A DNA stretch of 64,000 bases from Branchiostoma floridae (lineage: Eukaryota > Chordata > Leptocardii > Amphioxiformes > Branchiostomatidae). Below the pieces are notes generated by a model, which made no database searches, was not told where the DNA came from, and worked only from the letters and a program-made list of their open reading frames with translations. This document shows, piece by piece, positions 20,253-32,203 of this stretch. Every line of letters starts with the position of its first letter. The stretch's first letter is position 1. The stretch is from NCBI RefSeq assembly GCF_000003815.2, contig NC_049991.1, forward strand, positions 17,704,580-17,768,579. The letters run 5' to 3'. Position numbers and translations under genes: made by a program.

Positions 20253-23200
20253 TCAATGTTTCTTTTTGGTTTTCTGGAACTTTTTAACTTTCTTCCTGAT
20301 GCCTGTGGCCTCCATTGTATCATCATCATCATCGGCTGCTGCTGACCGCTTCCCCCCCTTCTTCCCTCCCTGTTCCTTCATTTCCTGTAAGGAAAGAAGA
20401 TTCATCAGTACATTACATATATTATACATCAGTTTGAAAATGTTGACAAGCAAAATTATATGGCCATCCAATGACACTAGCTGTCTAGTCCTTCCATGAG
20501 ATAAAGAACGAAACTACCCCCAGACCGGTAATGGGTAAAAAACGGAAACTACATGCAAAGTTGGATACTGAATTGATAGTGGGTCTAGAAGGTCTTTATC
20601 ACATATAGCACTTGGGATTTTGAGATCAATTGAATATGAATCTGTATCATGCACAGTATAAGGTCCTAATATTCTTAAACTGACTATATACAAAGAAATG
20701 TACAATATTTCTGTGATTTTGTCATTTTTGTGGATAGATGCCTCCAGCAATACTGTCTGAGTTTGTCTATGTGATATTACTGCTGACAATCTAAATGATA
20801 TGAACAGAAATGAGATTATATGAAAAAAAAAAACTGTAGTTGCTGACCATCCTGGCGTATCTCTGCGCCTCCATCACTCTCTCGTTCATCACCATCACTT
20901 CTTCCTCTTCTGTCTTGTACAGAGGCAGCTTCTTACCGATCAGGTGTTCAATCCTCTGGTACAGCTCTACATCATATCTGCAGGTAACAGGAAAATAATA
21001 GAATAAAGATTAGTTTTTCTGAATCAAACTTCATCCTCTTCTGTTTTGTACAGAGGCAGCTTCTTCCCGATCAGGTGTTCAATCCTCTGGTACAGCTCTA
21101 CATCATATCTGCAGGTAACAGGAAAATAATAGAATAAAGATTAGTTTTTCTGAATCAAACTTCATCCTCTTCTGTTTTGTACAGAGGCAGCTTCTTCCCG
21201 ATCAGGTGTTCAATCCTCTGGTACAGCTCTACATCATATCTGCAGGTAACAGGGAAACAATAGAACATAGTTCAGTTTTGCTGAATCACAATTCTTTTTT
21301 CTCCTGTTTTGGATTGCAGCAGCTTCTTCCTGATCAGGTATTTAATCCTGTGGTACAGTTCTACATCATACCTACACATAGCAGGAAAACAACAGAACAA
21401 ATTTCAGTTTTGCTGAATCACAATTCTTCTTCTTCTGTTTTCTGTTGCAGCAACTTCTTCCTGATCAGGTGTTCAATCCTCTGGTACATCATAGCTCTAC
21501 ATCATACCTACAGAGACAACAGACAGGTTCTATTAGATTTGTGTTGACTTGTCATCAAATAATACTATGCCCTTTTTAACAAGGACCTTTGTCCTATCAT
21601 GATACGTCTTTGTGGGTTTATGGGAGCTGATATGACTGAATTGAATTACTGACCCCAAATGTCAGTCAGTGAATCTCAAGAAAAAAGAGCTTTATGATCC
21701 CATAAGACAAGTATAGGCAACTATCAGAGCCAGTTTAACTAAGCCTGGTGGCACCCAGGCTATAACAATTACAGTAGCATGGCAATGTACAGTAGTTATG
21801 GAAGTGAAAAGCATTTCTTACTGTGTGACAAAGGTGATGGCCTTCCCAGACCTCCCTGCTCTGGCTGTACGGCCCACTCTGTGGATGTAGTCCTGGAGGA
21901 AACAAAGTGTCACTAAGTTGATGAAGGTCAGACATCCAGAAAATTAATGCCCTGATCAAATACTGTAAATGCGTTTAAGTTTGCGTGGATTTAATTTTGA
22001 GGTAGAGGGAAAAAGGACTGTTCGCAGTGGTTTTAATTTCATGGTTGCACCATGCACTGTATGTCTCTGGCTGTGATGGAAATAAAACCACCGCGAACAG
22101 TCCTTTTCTGCATTTACAGTAGCAGTTACACGAGCAGATATGATTTTGGAGCACACTACAGAGTGTTAGTAGTACATTTACTACACTGAACAGATTGTCA
22201 CTACAAAGTGTTATTACACACCAAGAACTTAAGGTGTACATCTCTGTGTTGCCCAGAGACCATGCTGTTAAACTATTTAGTGGCATAGATTTAAACTCCA
22301 AGCAGATCCTACAATGGCATAAGATAATACCAAACTGGCCAAGGAGTGTAGTCAGCCTAGAGGTGTACATTTGCCATGTGGTAGCAAAACACACTCCCAG
22401 GCCAGCTACAGTCCTCTACTAGCTTTTGATACTATCTTATGCTACTGTAGGATCTGCTTGGAGATTAGCATAGATTCCCCAAAGTGACCATTATTTCATA
22501 GACTTCCATGAGGAATCTAAAACTATTGATACCTTTGAGTGAGTACTGAAATCGTGTGTAGCTTATTGCTCAGTGCGTAGCTTATTGTCAATTGATCAGC
22601 ATTTTCTCTATAGAGGCCACCTGTCTATAGTGGCCACATTTCTCCAGTCCCTTGAGTGGCAGCTTTGGACAGGTTTGACTGTACTAGTGTTAGCTATACA
22701 TGTTATGGTACCCTAAAGGATGTCATTACAGTGGTTACCTTGAATTTCAGAGGATTAAATTCTCCAAATCGACTATTATTCCAGAAAAATCTTAAACCGT
22801 TCATACCTTAGAGTGTGTAGGAATGTCAAAGTTGATGACCACGTCCACATGCGGGATGTCCAGCCCCCGACTGGCCACGTCCGTAGCGATCAGGATGGAC
22901 CTGCTCTTGGCCTTAAACTTGTGCAGGGCGCCGAGGCGGGAGTTCTGGAGAGTGGTGAAGATACAGATCAGCATCTAATACCAGCTCAAAAAAGACCAAG
23001 GAATAGCCATTCCTTCAAGTACCAAAGTTGTATTTTCCCAGAACTATTGTAGAGTGGAATATGTTATCAACCATTTTCTATGGATAGTTTTTAAAGAACT
23101 CTTGCAGATAGAGGTGCTAAGGTTAGGTTGACAGGTCGTTCAGTGTAATGTAACCAGCTGCTGCCACGCCGCGTGCCTACGAAGCTGGTGTGTTACACCG

Positions 23201-26200
23201 AAGGGCAATTATACTTGTCTGGCTTTATAGATACAGATACAGGCATTTAAGGACTGAAAATCTTATCAGGGCAATGATGTGATAGTAAACTGCAGGGGTG
23301 CCGGAAGCATACTGAAGTCCATAGTTTGCATTATCTGGTCATTATTACAATATAGTCTTTCAGAACAGAGGTTAACATTCAAAGTTTTCAAATGAATAAA
23401 TCACGTATCGTAAGAGAAGGAATGGTTTATTTGGGCAGGTAAAAAAAATACATCGCAGCCACAGGTTGAACTGCATACTTTTTACTGATTAATTCTAAAG
23501 AAATACTGATTTCAAAGCGGATTACAACAAAGCATTTATAATAACCATCTTGACAATACATCTCAAAACATTAAAGGTTTAGAATGACATGAGACAACTG
23601 ACCTGACTTAGCTGGCCATGCAGTGGAATGGCATTGAAGCCCAGGTTCCTGAGCAGGAAGGCCGTACGCTGGGTGTTGTTACACGTGCTGCAGAACACCA
23701 TGAAGGAGTTACCCGCAAGCTCGTTCAGGATGGACACCAGGTAGACATCCTGCAAAAACAGAATTATGCATATGGTAAGAACATTATCAACATAGTAGTC
23801 ACTTGTTATGTCAATCATTTCACAAAGGCGGTAAAACTAGATAAACAACAAAAGAGCCATTAGAGAAAATAGACAGACTGTACATTGGGTGTATGAAGGA
23901 GTTACCCTTATTATGCTCATTTAGGAGCGAACAACAACATTATTGACAACAACAAAAGTACATGGTAAATCTATTCCAAAAACACACTGTAAACTGTCTT
24001 TAAACAAGCAGGAGACAACAATGTATTATCTTTAAAAATGATCAGAAAAACAATGTTTAAACAACAATAACTTCCAAGGGAATAACATTGACTGTTTGAA
24101 AGGGTGAAATATTTTAGACAATGTAGGAAAAGTATAGTAAGCACAGCAAGTATATAACTTGGTAACACTTGTTGATGACTGTTGTTCATACCTTGTATTT
24201 GCTGGGTATAAAGAGGTAGGACTGCTGCAAGGTGTCCACTGTTTTGTACTTGGAGTTCACTTCCACTTTTACAGGGTTGGATAGGGAAGCTCGCTGTAAC
24301 TTTGCCACCTGGACGTTAAGAGGTGTAAATATTAGAATCAAGGTTCTGGCATCAATTCAGGGCAAAAGTATACACTATCAAGAGTGGATTTAAGAACATT
24401 GATTGTCAATAGTCAATTTTTGTTTACATTGCTTTAATTCTCTCAGTGTAGAGGCTGACTATGCGTTATATGAAAAGGTCAAGATGATGAGATGCTTAAC
24501 CAATCTGAAGGCTGCACTTCTACTGCTAACCGATAGGTGTCCTTCCTGTGTAAGATTGATTCCTCTCACCATGCAGGCATACTTACCTCAAAGGTAATAT
24601 GAATAAATCAAGGATCCTACTTTGAAAGGACCAATTTCTAAATATGCATATATGCCACTGTTTACGTGCGTTGATCTATGGTAGACTACAAAAACTGATT
24701 ATAGTGCACTGTACCTCATAGTGCATACATGTAACTCGAGTTTTGTATTTACCTTTTTGGTCATGGTTGCAGAGAACAGATAGGTATGTCTCTCTCTGGG
24801 GATAACCTTAAGAATCTTGTCTACCTGCAAGAGGAACATCCAGAACAGCGGCATTGGTGATTTCTGCTTCAGCAACACCCTGGACATTGCATCTTATACA
24901 GTCATGTACTATCTACCAAATTGAATGCAGATCTTAATAGAAAAGGTTATTGCAAATTCTTGCACGTGGGCTAATTGCAGGCAACATGAGAAATTCAGAC
25001 AAAGTAAAAACAACATCAAAGGTGTCTACTCTAGTCTAAAACTAGTAAAAGCTAACTCTACATCCTGGGTTATTTGGTTCGACTTTCTAAGACAGTGGAA
25101 GACAAAAGATCCCACCTTTTCTATTATGTGTGGGTTTTGTGAAGTTAGAAGGAGAATTGTTTTCTTTTTGTCGGTGAATGTTAAGAAGTTTGGATGGAAT
25201 TTGGTAGCCTCTTCAAATAGCTCTTTAATATCATTATGGTAAAAGTTACTAAAACACTTTGGCAACACACATTCTGATATTGTACAAAACATCTGACTTG
25301 CCTCAGCCTCGAAATCCATGTTGAGTATCCTGTCAGCTTCATCCAGCACCTATATGGACACAAACAGTTTAGATCAACACTTTACTAGTACTTCCGAAAA
25401 TTGTTTCATCAGGTTGGTAGAATATAGGATGAAGAAAACAGCGCTTTCTCACTGCAAAAGTGCCACCTACATCGGCTACATATGGCGGTGAGAAGCAGAA
25501 CTCCAGTTAGAAGCTCTGACGAAGGTGTCTGAGAGACATCGAGACATAAGCAATGTAAGTACCTACAGGTTGTGTAATAAGAATTCTCCTTCATCCTACT
25601 TTACTAGTACATTTGTACTGATACTCCCAAGCAGAGGTTGGTGGGGACGGCTGATAGAGAAAGATGGCATACAAGGAAAAGGTCAAGATTTTCCCCATCA
25701 ACCTCTGCTTGAAGAGTACATTACTGCTGTCTTTGTACCTCAGTCCTGGCACGGAAATTTGCTTGTTGTAATGATGGGATCCTGTTCGTCTGAGATATCT
25801 GAATTTCATGACATGAAACTAATGAAAATGTAGCCTGACTGGTAGTTTACTGGGGCTCCCATACTTACCCTCATCCATTAGAGTACATTCCAAGACACCA
25901 TGAGGGTTTTTAGGCGATATTTATAATTAGTCTGAATTATTTTGAATAAAAGAATATCTGAGCCACAATAATTAAATTATTTTTAAAAAAATTGACTAAG
26001 AAAATACTCATTTATTTGAATTTCTTTGAATATTTTAGAAACATTTTGAAAGTAACTGTACAAAAATATCTTTATTTAGAATAATTGTGAAACCTCTCTG
26101 TGATTATTTCACATTTACAAATATTTACAAAAAATGGTAAACCTGGCCAAATGGTAAAATTAGTTTATTGCCCCGTAAAAGTAAGCCCTATTGTTGCATC

Positions 26201-29200
26201 TGTATATTTTTAGATTTCACTGCTGGGCACTGGTGGATCCTTTGTGGTGGGCCATTGTTGCATGGCACCCAACCATACTTTGCAAGGATGTGTGAATTGC
26301 TATCTTCCTAGCCCACCGAACCATTTACAAAAAATGGTAGAAAATTGTAAATAATGGTAGAATGCTGTTATCATTATTTAGAAACCATTAGAAGTATCCA
26401 ATTCCACACCATGAATATTTCCAAAGTTTTACAGGACCAGGGAAATATTTATAAAGTTGAAACAGTGTTAGAAATATTTCTGAAGTATCAAATGTCCTAG
26501 ACATATAATTACAAAACTTTAAAATCAATTCTAAACACTGGCAACAAACATCCGCATGGTGTCTTGGAATGGACTCTAATGCATGGGGAGAGAATGGGAG
26601 ACCTGGTAAACTAACCAGGCAATACTCAGGCTAATGAAAACAAATTTTTGTAAGCTTAGAATTACAGATTTGACAGCAAAAATGAACAATATGAGCTAAG
26701 TAAACAATATGTGGGACAGAGAAAGATTGGAAGCAGGAGACAGGCCTGGTATATCTACATCTACAGACAGCAATCTTACCTTTCTACCTAGCTTTTGGTA
26801 CTAAATCGTATCAGCTAAATGTTTATGACAGCAGGGGGAAGGTGATGAGGACTCTCTTCAAGTTCCAACATAAACATCAAATTGAGCCTCTTCCTTACCA
26901 ACTTCGACCATAAACGTCAAAATGAACCTTTTTGCTGTACCGGAAGTTAGAAAATAAACATCAAATAGAGCCTTTTTCTGACCAAGTTTGACCATAAAAA
27001 GCCTATTTCTCTACTAAGGTTGACCATAAACATCAAATTAAACCTTTTTCCTGACCAAGTTTGACCATAAACAGCCAATTTCCCAACAAAGTCTGACCAT
27101 AAAAACCAAATTGAACCTTTTTCCTAACCAAGTTGGAAAATAAACGTCAAATTGAACCTTTCTGCTGCCCTGGAAGTTAGAAAATAAACATCAAATAGAG
27201 CCTTTTTCTGACCAAGTTTGACCATAAAAAGCCTATTTTCCAACCAAGTTTGGCCATAAACATCAAATTGAACCTTTTTCCTGACCTAATAGAGCCATTT
27301 TGTTGACCAAGGTCCACCATAGACATCAAACAGCGCCCATTTTTCCTAACCAAGTTTAACCATTACCATTCAAATAGAACATATTTCATAACCCCTTTGC
27401 CTCACTACATTGACCATACACATCAAATAGTCTTTTCCCAAACGAGTGTGACCACAAAAATTGAATAGAATCTTCTCCCTAACCCCTTCTATTCCAACCT
27501 ATATATACAAATGTATGTGTATTGTGTACATGTATGTGTGTTCATGTGTGTGTGAGTTTGTGTGTGTGAGTGTATGTATGCTTGTGTGTGTGTGTGTGTG
27601 TGAGTGAGTGTGTGTGTGAGTGTGTGTGTTGACAGTAGCTCTTCAACAACATGTCTTTTCTTCATAACATCGTTTCCAAACGTACCATTATAGTAAATGT
27701 AACTTTGCCAAGTTCCCCCTCACATATAATGAAAATGAAGACCTGACACTCCAAAGCCCTGAGGTCAACCAAAAGCTAACAAGTTTGCACCAGTTTCTAA
27801 ATGTGTCCACAGACGGCAGGTGTTGCGGAAAGATAAGATTGGACCTGCTGCCCTGGACGACACACAGGTCAGCAGGCCGCACACAGCGTTAACCTGTTAT
27901 AAATGACCAGCTGTTTTTGCTCATATGAATCTTTCACAACAGTAAATGGAGACAGATGCTTTGGGTCAGTTTGTAGCTAGCGATGCATGTATCCCTGGTC
28001 CAGAAAAAAATGAGTTTGGTTTGGACTTATAAATATTTTAGAGGGTGGAAATACATGTATGCTGATTAATGTCCTGTGCATTTCCTAGGTTGCATCACAT
28101 AACTCACAGCAACAACAAGGGGCAGCCTGGGTTAATTGAACCTTCATGCTAGGAATGATGATAGATTTTGCATGCAGTGTAAAGGTGCTGGCATGTGGAT
28201 TTCAGTTTAAAATTGACCATACGTCCTACTTTATTGTGAACAAAGCCTTGCTGGCACAGTCAATGTTGCGATTCACACTAACATACCTGACCTAGTTATC
28301 ATCAAAAAGAAGAAAAAAACTTTTGGAAAAAGAAAAATCAATTCACAAAATAAGCTTTTTTTCGGTGGGTCATTCCTGACACCAATATACTCCAACAGAA
28401 GCATGATTCTGTATATAAGGAAGAGGGTTCAAGTAATGTTCTTTGAGCCAAGGAGTTTCAAGAAATGTTACAGCTATCTTACTAAAGCTTAAAATCTTGC
28501 CACCATCTTACCAGGTACTTGAGTGCTCTGAGGTTGAAGCCTTTGGTGTTCTCAAGATGGTCTACCAGTCTGCCAGGGGTGGCTGGAATGGAAAAGGCAC
28601 AAAAACTGAGAAAATCTCCCCAATGTAAAATTTCTTCCATTTTCTGAGTGTCGATCTAATGGTTCCAACATTCACCAATGAAAAATGAAGTAACAAGAAA
28701 TAACTTACCAATGATGACGTGAGGCTTCTTGGCGAGTTGCAGGGCCTGAGTGACCATGTCGATTCCTCCAACTACCACAACTGGCAAGAAAAAAAAAGTC
28801 CTTTTATTATACAGATTAGATCTTCTATACTGTACATGTGAAAAATTTGCTTACATGTACATCTATACACAGCATGGATGACAAACATATGTTAATTCAA
28901 AACAGGAATGAAAGTCTAGGATACAATGTCTGATGTTAGCAGACAATCTATATGTCATAGGAATATGACTGCAGAGGATCTTTTAAAAAGCTACTCTTTA
29001 TGCCATGATATTGTAAAGCAAACTCTATCCGTATATAAATCTGTATCTACAGGGTTGAACAAGTTTTCTAAAATCCACTTGTCCTATCGGGCAAGCACAT
29101 AAAAAATGTACTTGCCCGAACCAATTTTTCACTTGCCCAAAATTCAAATGTCACTGTTACTAGTATATGCATTTTCACTTCCAGCAATGGAATTCTCTGT

Positions 29201-31086
29201 AGACAATTGCTTGATGTCATGACTGTAAAAAGTAACAAGTATATCAAAATTGCACTAAAATCAATGGAAAAATCTTACTTGCCCAATCGGACAAGTGGGG
29301 TAGGACATACACTTGCCCGAACAGCACTTTCACTTGCCCTGGACAATAGGGCTAGTGGACTTGTTTATCCCTGATCTATGTAGGCAGTATGACCACCCTT
29401 TGGCATAACACACCAGTTTAAAAAACTAAAAAGGCATGTCAGCAGGCGGTTCAATTACACTGAACGACCTGTCACACCTAAGCATTGCACATCTATCTGT
29501 AAGTATACTTTACAACTGTCCAGTGAATACGCCCCTACTCAGTACTGTGCTTAGTGATAACAAATTCCACTCAACGATGATAAGGTCTGGGTAAATACGA
29601 ACTTCAGTGTCAGTTCATATATATATGAATAAGTCCCAAACTACCATAAATATTGCATGCCTTACCACATTTGATGCCTATGGAGGATCCCAGTGCCTCG
29701 AACTGCTCGGAGATCTGGAAGGCGAGTTCTCTGGTCGGGGTGAGGACCAGAGCAAACAGCCTCTGTGGTTTCTCCAGCAGACTCTGCAGGATGGGCAGGG
29801 CAAAGGTTCCCGTCTTCCCTGAACCTGTCTCTGCAAGGCCGATCACATCCTTACCTACAAGAGGGGCAGGGATATTAGGGTAAGATTTTAATGCTTGGTG
29901 AAAACACGATAGCCCTAAGCCCAATTTGGTCACAACATACAAATACATTTAGCAAACAAACAAATAAATCCCATCTATACCTTTTGGATTACAATGTATA
30001 TTTTGGGCAAATACAATAGGTGGATCATGTAGCCCAGTCCACCTTAGTCAAGACATGTACATAAAAAATATGAAATGTACAATGTGACGAACATGCAGCT
30101 ATTTTCTTATTCGTTGGTCAGACTTTTAGCAGGTAATATTCATAGCAAGGAGATATGTCCAAATATCAGCAATTACTGCATGCAATAGAATGGATTTGAA
30201 ATAAGTACATATTTTTAGTATACAAGCCTGGTATCCAACAGTATCATAGCCCCAAAATCTCTTCTGTCCTCTATGCAAGGATAGGCTAATATACTTATAG
30301 TAAATGGCAACTTTTCATTATCATACAGTTGAAAAATCTGGATGCCACACCGACCTTCCAATGCCAGTGGTATGGCCTCGGTCTGGATCTTGGTAGGCGT
30401 CGTCCACTTCAGGTGTTCACACGCCTCACATAGTACATCCACAACACCCTGTTGATGATGGGAAAATCAAATATCATAATTCATTGGTATGAATCAAAAT
30501 ATTATTTAATGTAACAATTGAGTAAGGATGTGAAGGGACATAAAAGTGGTGGAAGAATTTTTCTTAGACTATACTAGGAAAACACACATCTATGCAAGCA
30601 ACCTCCTTGGTGCAACTTATATGATACGAAGATTGATTTGTGCTTGAGTCTGAATTCCAGTCACTAACATGTAGAAGTGAAGGGTGGGAGGGGGGCACAC
30701 AAAGTTTATGTTAAGTCAAAAGAAATTACGTATAAATTTACCTTAGACGTTCTTGTCCTATAATCTATCGATTTACGTTACCATTTGAACCAACGTGCAA
30801 TTGTCATTTGCCATGGAATCATTTTCTAGTAGAGTAAAAACGACGGTAGCGGCAAATTTTCCGTCTGCTACCGTACCAGCATGTGTGGACACAGAAACAG
30901 CAGGTTAGATAGCGTTATAAAACGACTATTTCTGTAAGCTAAGTGGTCATTCATGGTGTACACGACAATTAAGTATTCCTTAAATATACATGTATTCAAC
31001 AGCCTTACCAAATCCTTGAAAGTGGTCTTCTTTTCTTCTGTTTCTTGCGACATTTCTGACGAACTCTCATCACTGGAGGAAGCCAT
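20253..31086 (-). CDS. DDX47: DEAD-box RNA helicase DDX47 (Rrp3 orthologue), 13 exons, 452 aa
   Basis: Exons: 31086-31009, 30448-30355, 29854-29666, 28780-28709, 28582-28512, 25349-25302, 24824-24753, 24308-24192, 23749-23603, 22944-22807, 21892-21822, 20977-20848, 20384-20253. Phases agree throughout, totalling 1359 nt; vertebrate DDX47 is about 455 aa. Motifs in order: Q motif ([10 protein letters not shown]), I (AETGSGKT), Ia (PTRELA), Ib (TPGR), II (DEAD), III (SAT), V ([12 protein letters not shown]), VI ([11 protein letters not shown]). The tail is Asp-rich then Lys-rich ([13 protein letters not shown]), a likely nucleolar signal. By family it acts in nucleolar pre-rRNA processing of the small subunit as an ATP-dependent helicase. 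Intron 6 starts with GC instead of GT. Exon 12 has extra partial copies upstream. The gene is head-to-head with the EF-hand gene at 31970. Confidence 0.95.
20978..21515 (-). repeat. four tandem partial copies of DDX47 exon 12 plus acceptor (131-bp unit)
   Basis: The first ~80 bp of exon 12 (encoding [18 protein letters not shown]) plus about 50 bp of upstream intron is repeated. Units start at 21031, 21162, about 21293 and about 21424. Units at 21031 and 21162 are almost identical to each other and to the functional exon; the two distal ones have diverged. In the near-identical copies the acceptor (CCTGCAG) is intact but the exon frame ends at a stop (GAAGTTTGA). Confidence 0.9.
21963..22119. 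mobile_element. 157-bp palindromic MITE with TA flanks (DDX47 intron 10)
   Basis: Ends CTGTAAATGC and GCATTTACAG are inverted, with TA on both sides. Internal arms AAGGACTGTTCGCAGTGGTTTT and its inverse (AAAACCACCGCGAACAGTCCTT) give a long hairpin. There is no ORF. Confidence 0.75.
22585..22684. mobile_element. pogo/Tc1-like repeat fragment
   Basis: The sequence ends in GGACAGGTTTGACTGTA (inverse CAGTCAAACCTGTCC), with internal TATAGAGGCCACC and TATAGTGGCCAC units. It looks like one end of a Tc1/pogo-type element; the opposite end is not clear. Confidence 0.4.
23118..23215. repeat. dispersed repeat module in DDX47 intron 9
   Basis: GACAGGTCGTTCAGTGTAAT..CACGCCGCGTGCC is shared with 18015-18085 and inverted at 29440-29490. 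The family is unnamed. Confidence 0.55.
25829..26630. mobile_element. ~0.8-kb AT-rich element with ~75-bp terminal inverted repeats (DDX47 intron 5)
   Basis: The left arm (about 25831-25905) and the inverse of the right arm (about 26555-26636) align over about 75 bp: both contain AGCCTGA, GGTAGTTTAC/GTTAGTTTAC and ATTCCAAGACACCATG. The 10-mer CTAATGAAAA flanks both sides (25819-25828 and 26631-26640), consistent with an 8-10 bp target duplication. The interior is very AT-rich with no ORF. Confidence 0.75.
26850..27480. repeat. ~35-45-bp minisatellite in DDX47 intron 5
   Basis: The degenerate unit is ACCATAAACATCAAATTGAA followed by CCTTTTTCCTGACCAAGTTTG, in about 15 imperfect copies. Confidence 0.8.
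27505..27632. repeat. (TG)n microsatellite
   Basis: A TG/TGAG-rich run lies immediately beside the minisatellite. Confidence 0.9.
29050..29373. mobile_element. 324-bp non-autonomous hAT-like element (DDX47 intron 3)
   Basis: The ends are CAGGGTTGAACAAGT and, inverted, CAGGGATAAACAAGT. ATCTA abuts both ends (29045-29049 and 29374-29378). The interior has repeated ACTTGCCC / GGACAAGTG units in both orientations. CAGGG ends and small size fit a hAT MITE. Confidence 0.65.
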
Positions 31087-31969
31087 CTTGTTGCTCAATG
31101 TCCGGAAATGGACGAGTCCAATGTTCTGATGGGGCCTTATTCAAATAAAGGCATTTCAAAGAAAACATTAAAAAGTATAAAGCACACAATTATACAATAA
31201 AACAACAAAATAATAAAGTGTTTTAAAAGAAATACAATTTTAAGACTAAGGATGGCTAGTTATAACATTGTTCATAGCACTACGAAGATATTGTGTACCT
31301 ATGATCAAAGTGGTAGATTTAAACCCCTATATAGTGTCTGATTGGCTTCTCGTGTTGTAACAACTTTCCGATCCTGCACGCTGATTGGTCATACCGGATT
31401 TGTTACTGATGATTGGGTAGATTTCAACATGGCCGCTGCATATCACATCAGTGTCTCTTTTCACCCGATCTTCTCTGTTTTCCACATTTGTCAACGGGCC
31501 TGCCGTCACACACTCAGCAGCAGGAAGTAGGGGAACTCGCCAACTGTCTGTCCGTGCTTCCCGTTTGTGTCGATCCCTCCCTCTGTGGAATTTTTGGCGA
31601 GTCTCCCGGCGTAGTATTGCTTCCGGACGGGGTTTGACAACAACACAGCAGCGAGTTTTGATGTTTTGGAAGTGAAGTTGAAGATTTGGAGTTTGCCCTC
31701 TCGCCGCACCGTGCCTGGGGGGTGCGAACGCCACAAGTGGCCCGGAGGCCTTCTCTACGATTTTCCGAGTAGTTATCCTTCCTCTACGGTAGTTTAGACA
31801 GCCGTATACGGTCACAGATGTTGTACAGGATGTCTAAAAGTAGCGGCTAGCTAGCGGTCCACACGCCGGGCGTTGTTGTATACAAACCTTAGAATAATTT
31901 TAAGAGTACCGCTACTTTTAGGGCTACAACTATCGTCAACCCGGCAGCTTGGCTGTCCACATAGACTTC
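31087..31969. promoter_or_regulatory. shared intergenic promoter region between DDX47 (-) and EF-hand gene (+)
   Basis: 883 bp separates two divergent start codons. The part near 31340-31870 is richer in CpG than the flanking DNA, as expected for the 5' UTRs and core promoter of housekeeping-type genes. I see no TATA box at a convincing position. Bidirectional control is an inference from spacing only. Confidence 0.5.
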
Positions 31970-32203
31970 ATGCTGGGAGAGAGTACGTTCCAAGATGTTT
32001 CTTCCGCCACGACAAGAACTAGTAGTACAGAGCATCTACAAGACGCCCGGGAGCTGGGAAGAAGAGGAGTTATGATGAGTTCTCCGGAGTCGGATTTTCG
32101 GGAGCAGATGATCCAGGTGTTCCAGGTGTGTGATAAGGATGGCAGGGGGTCCATCAGCGTGGAGCATCTCCAGGCACTCATCCTGGAGCACTCCGGAGAA
32201 CAG
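31970..32203 (+). CDS. EF-hand protein, first coding exon (Rab11-FIP3/4-like), partial
   Basis: The ATG at 31970 is the first in frame after a TAG at 31919-31921. The exon ends at 32203 before a perfect donor (CAG|GTAAGG) in phase 0 and encodes 78 residues. After about 45 low-complexity residues comes MIQVFQVCDKDGRGSISVEH, an EF-hand with helix and loop. Loop position 12 is His and the acidic residue sits at 11. The V-F-x-V-C-x2-D-x2-G-x3-V-E spacing matches my recollection of the N-terminal EF-hand of Rab11-FIP3/4 endosomal recycling effectors; ninein-like proteins are an alternative. I could not find the following exons in the next 14 kb. Confidence 0.55.

Noticed and set aside
27505-27632. 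TG repeat as Z-DNA regulatory element
   Set aside because: Simple microsatellite in an intron next to a minisatellite; no supporting context.
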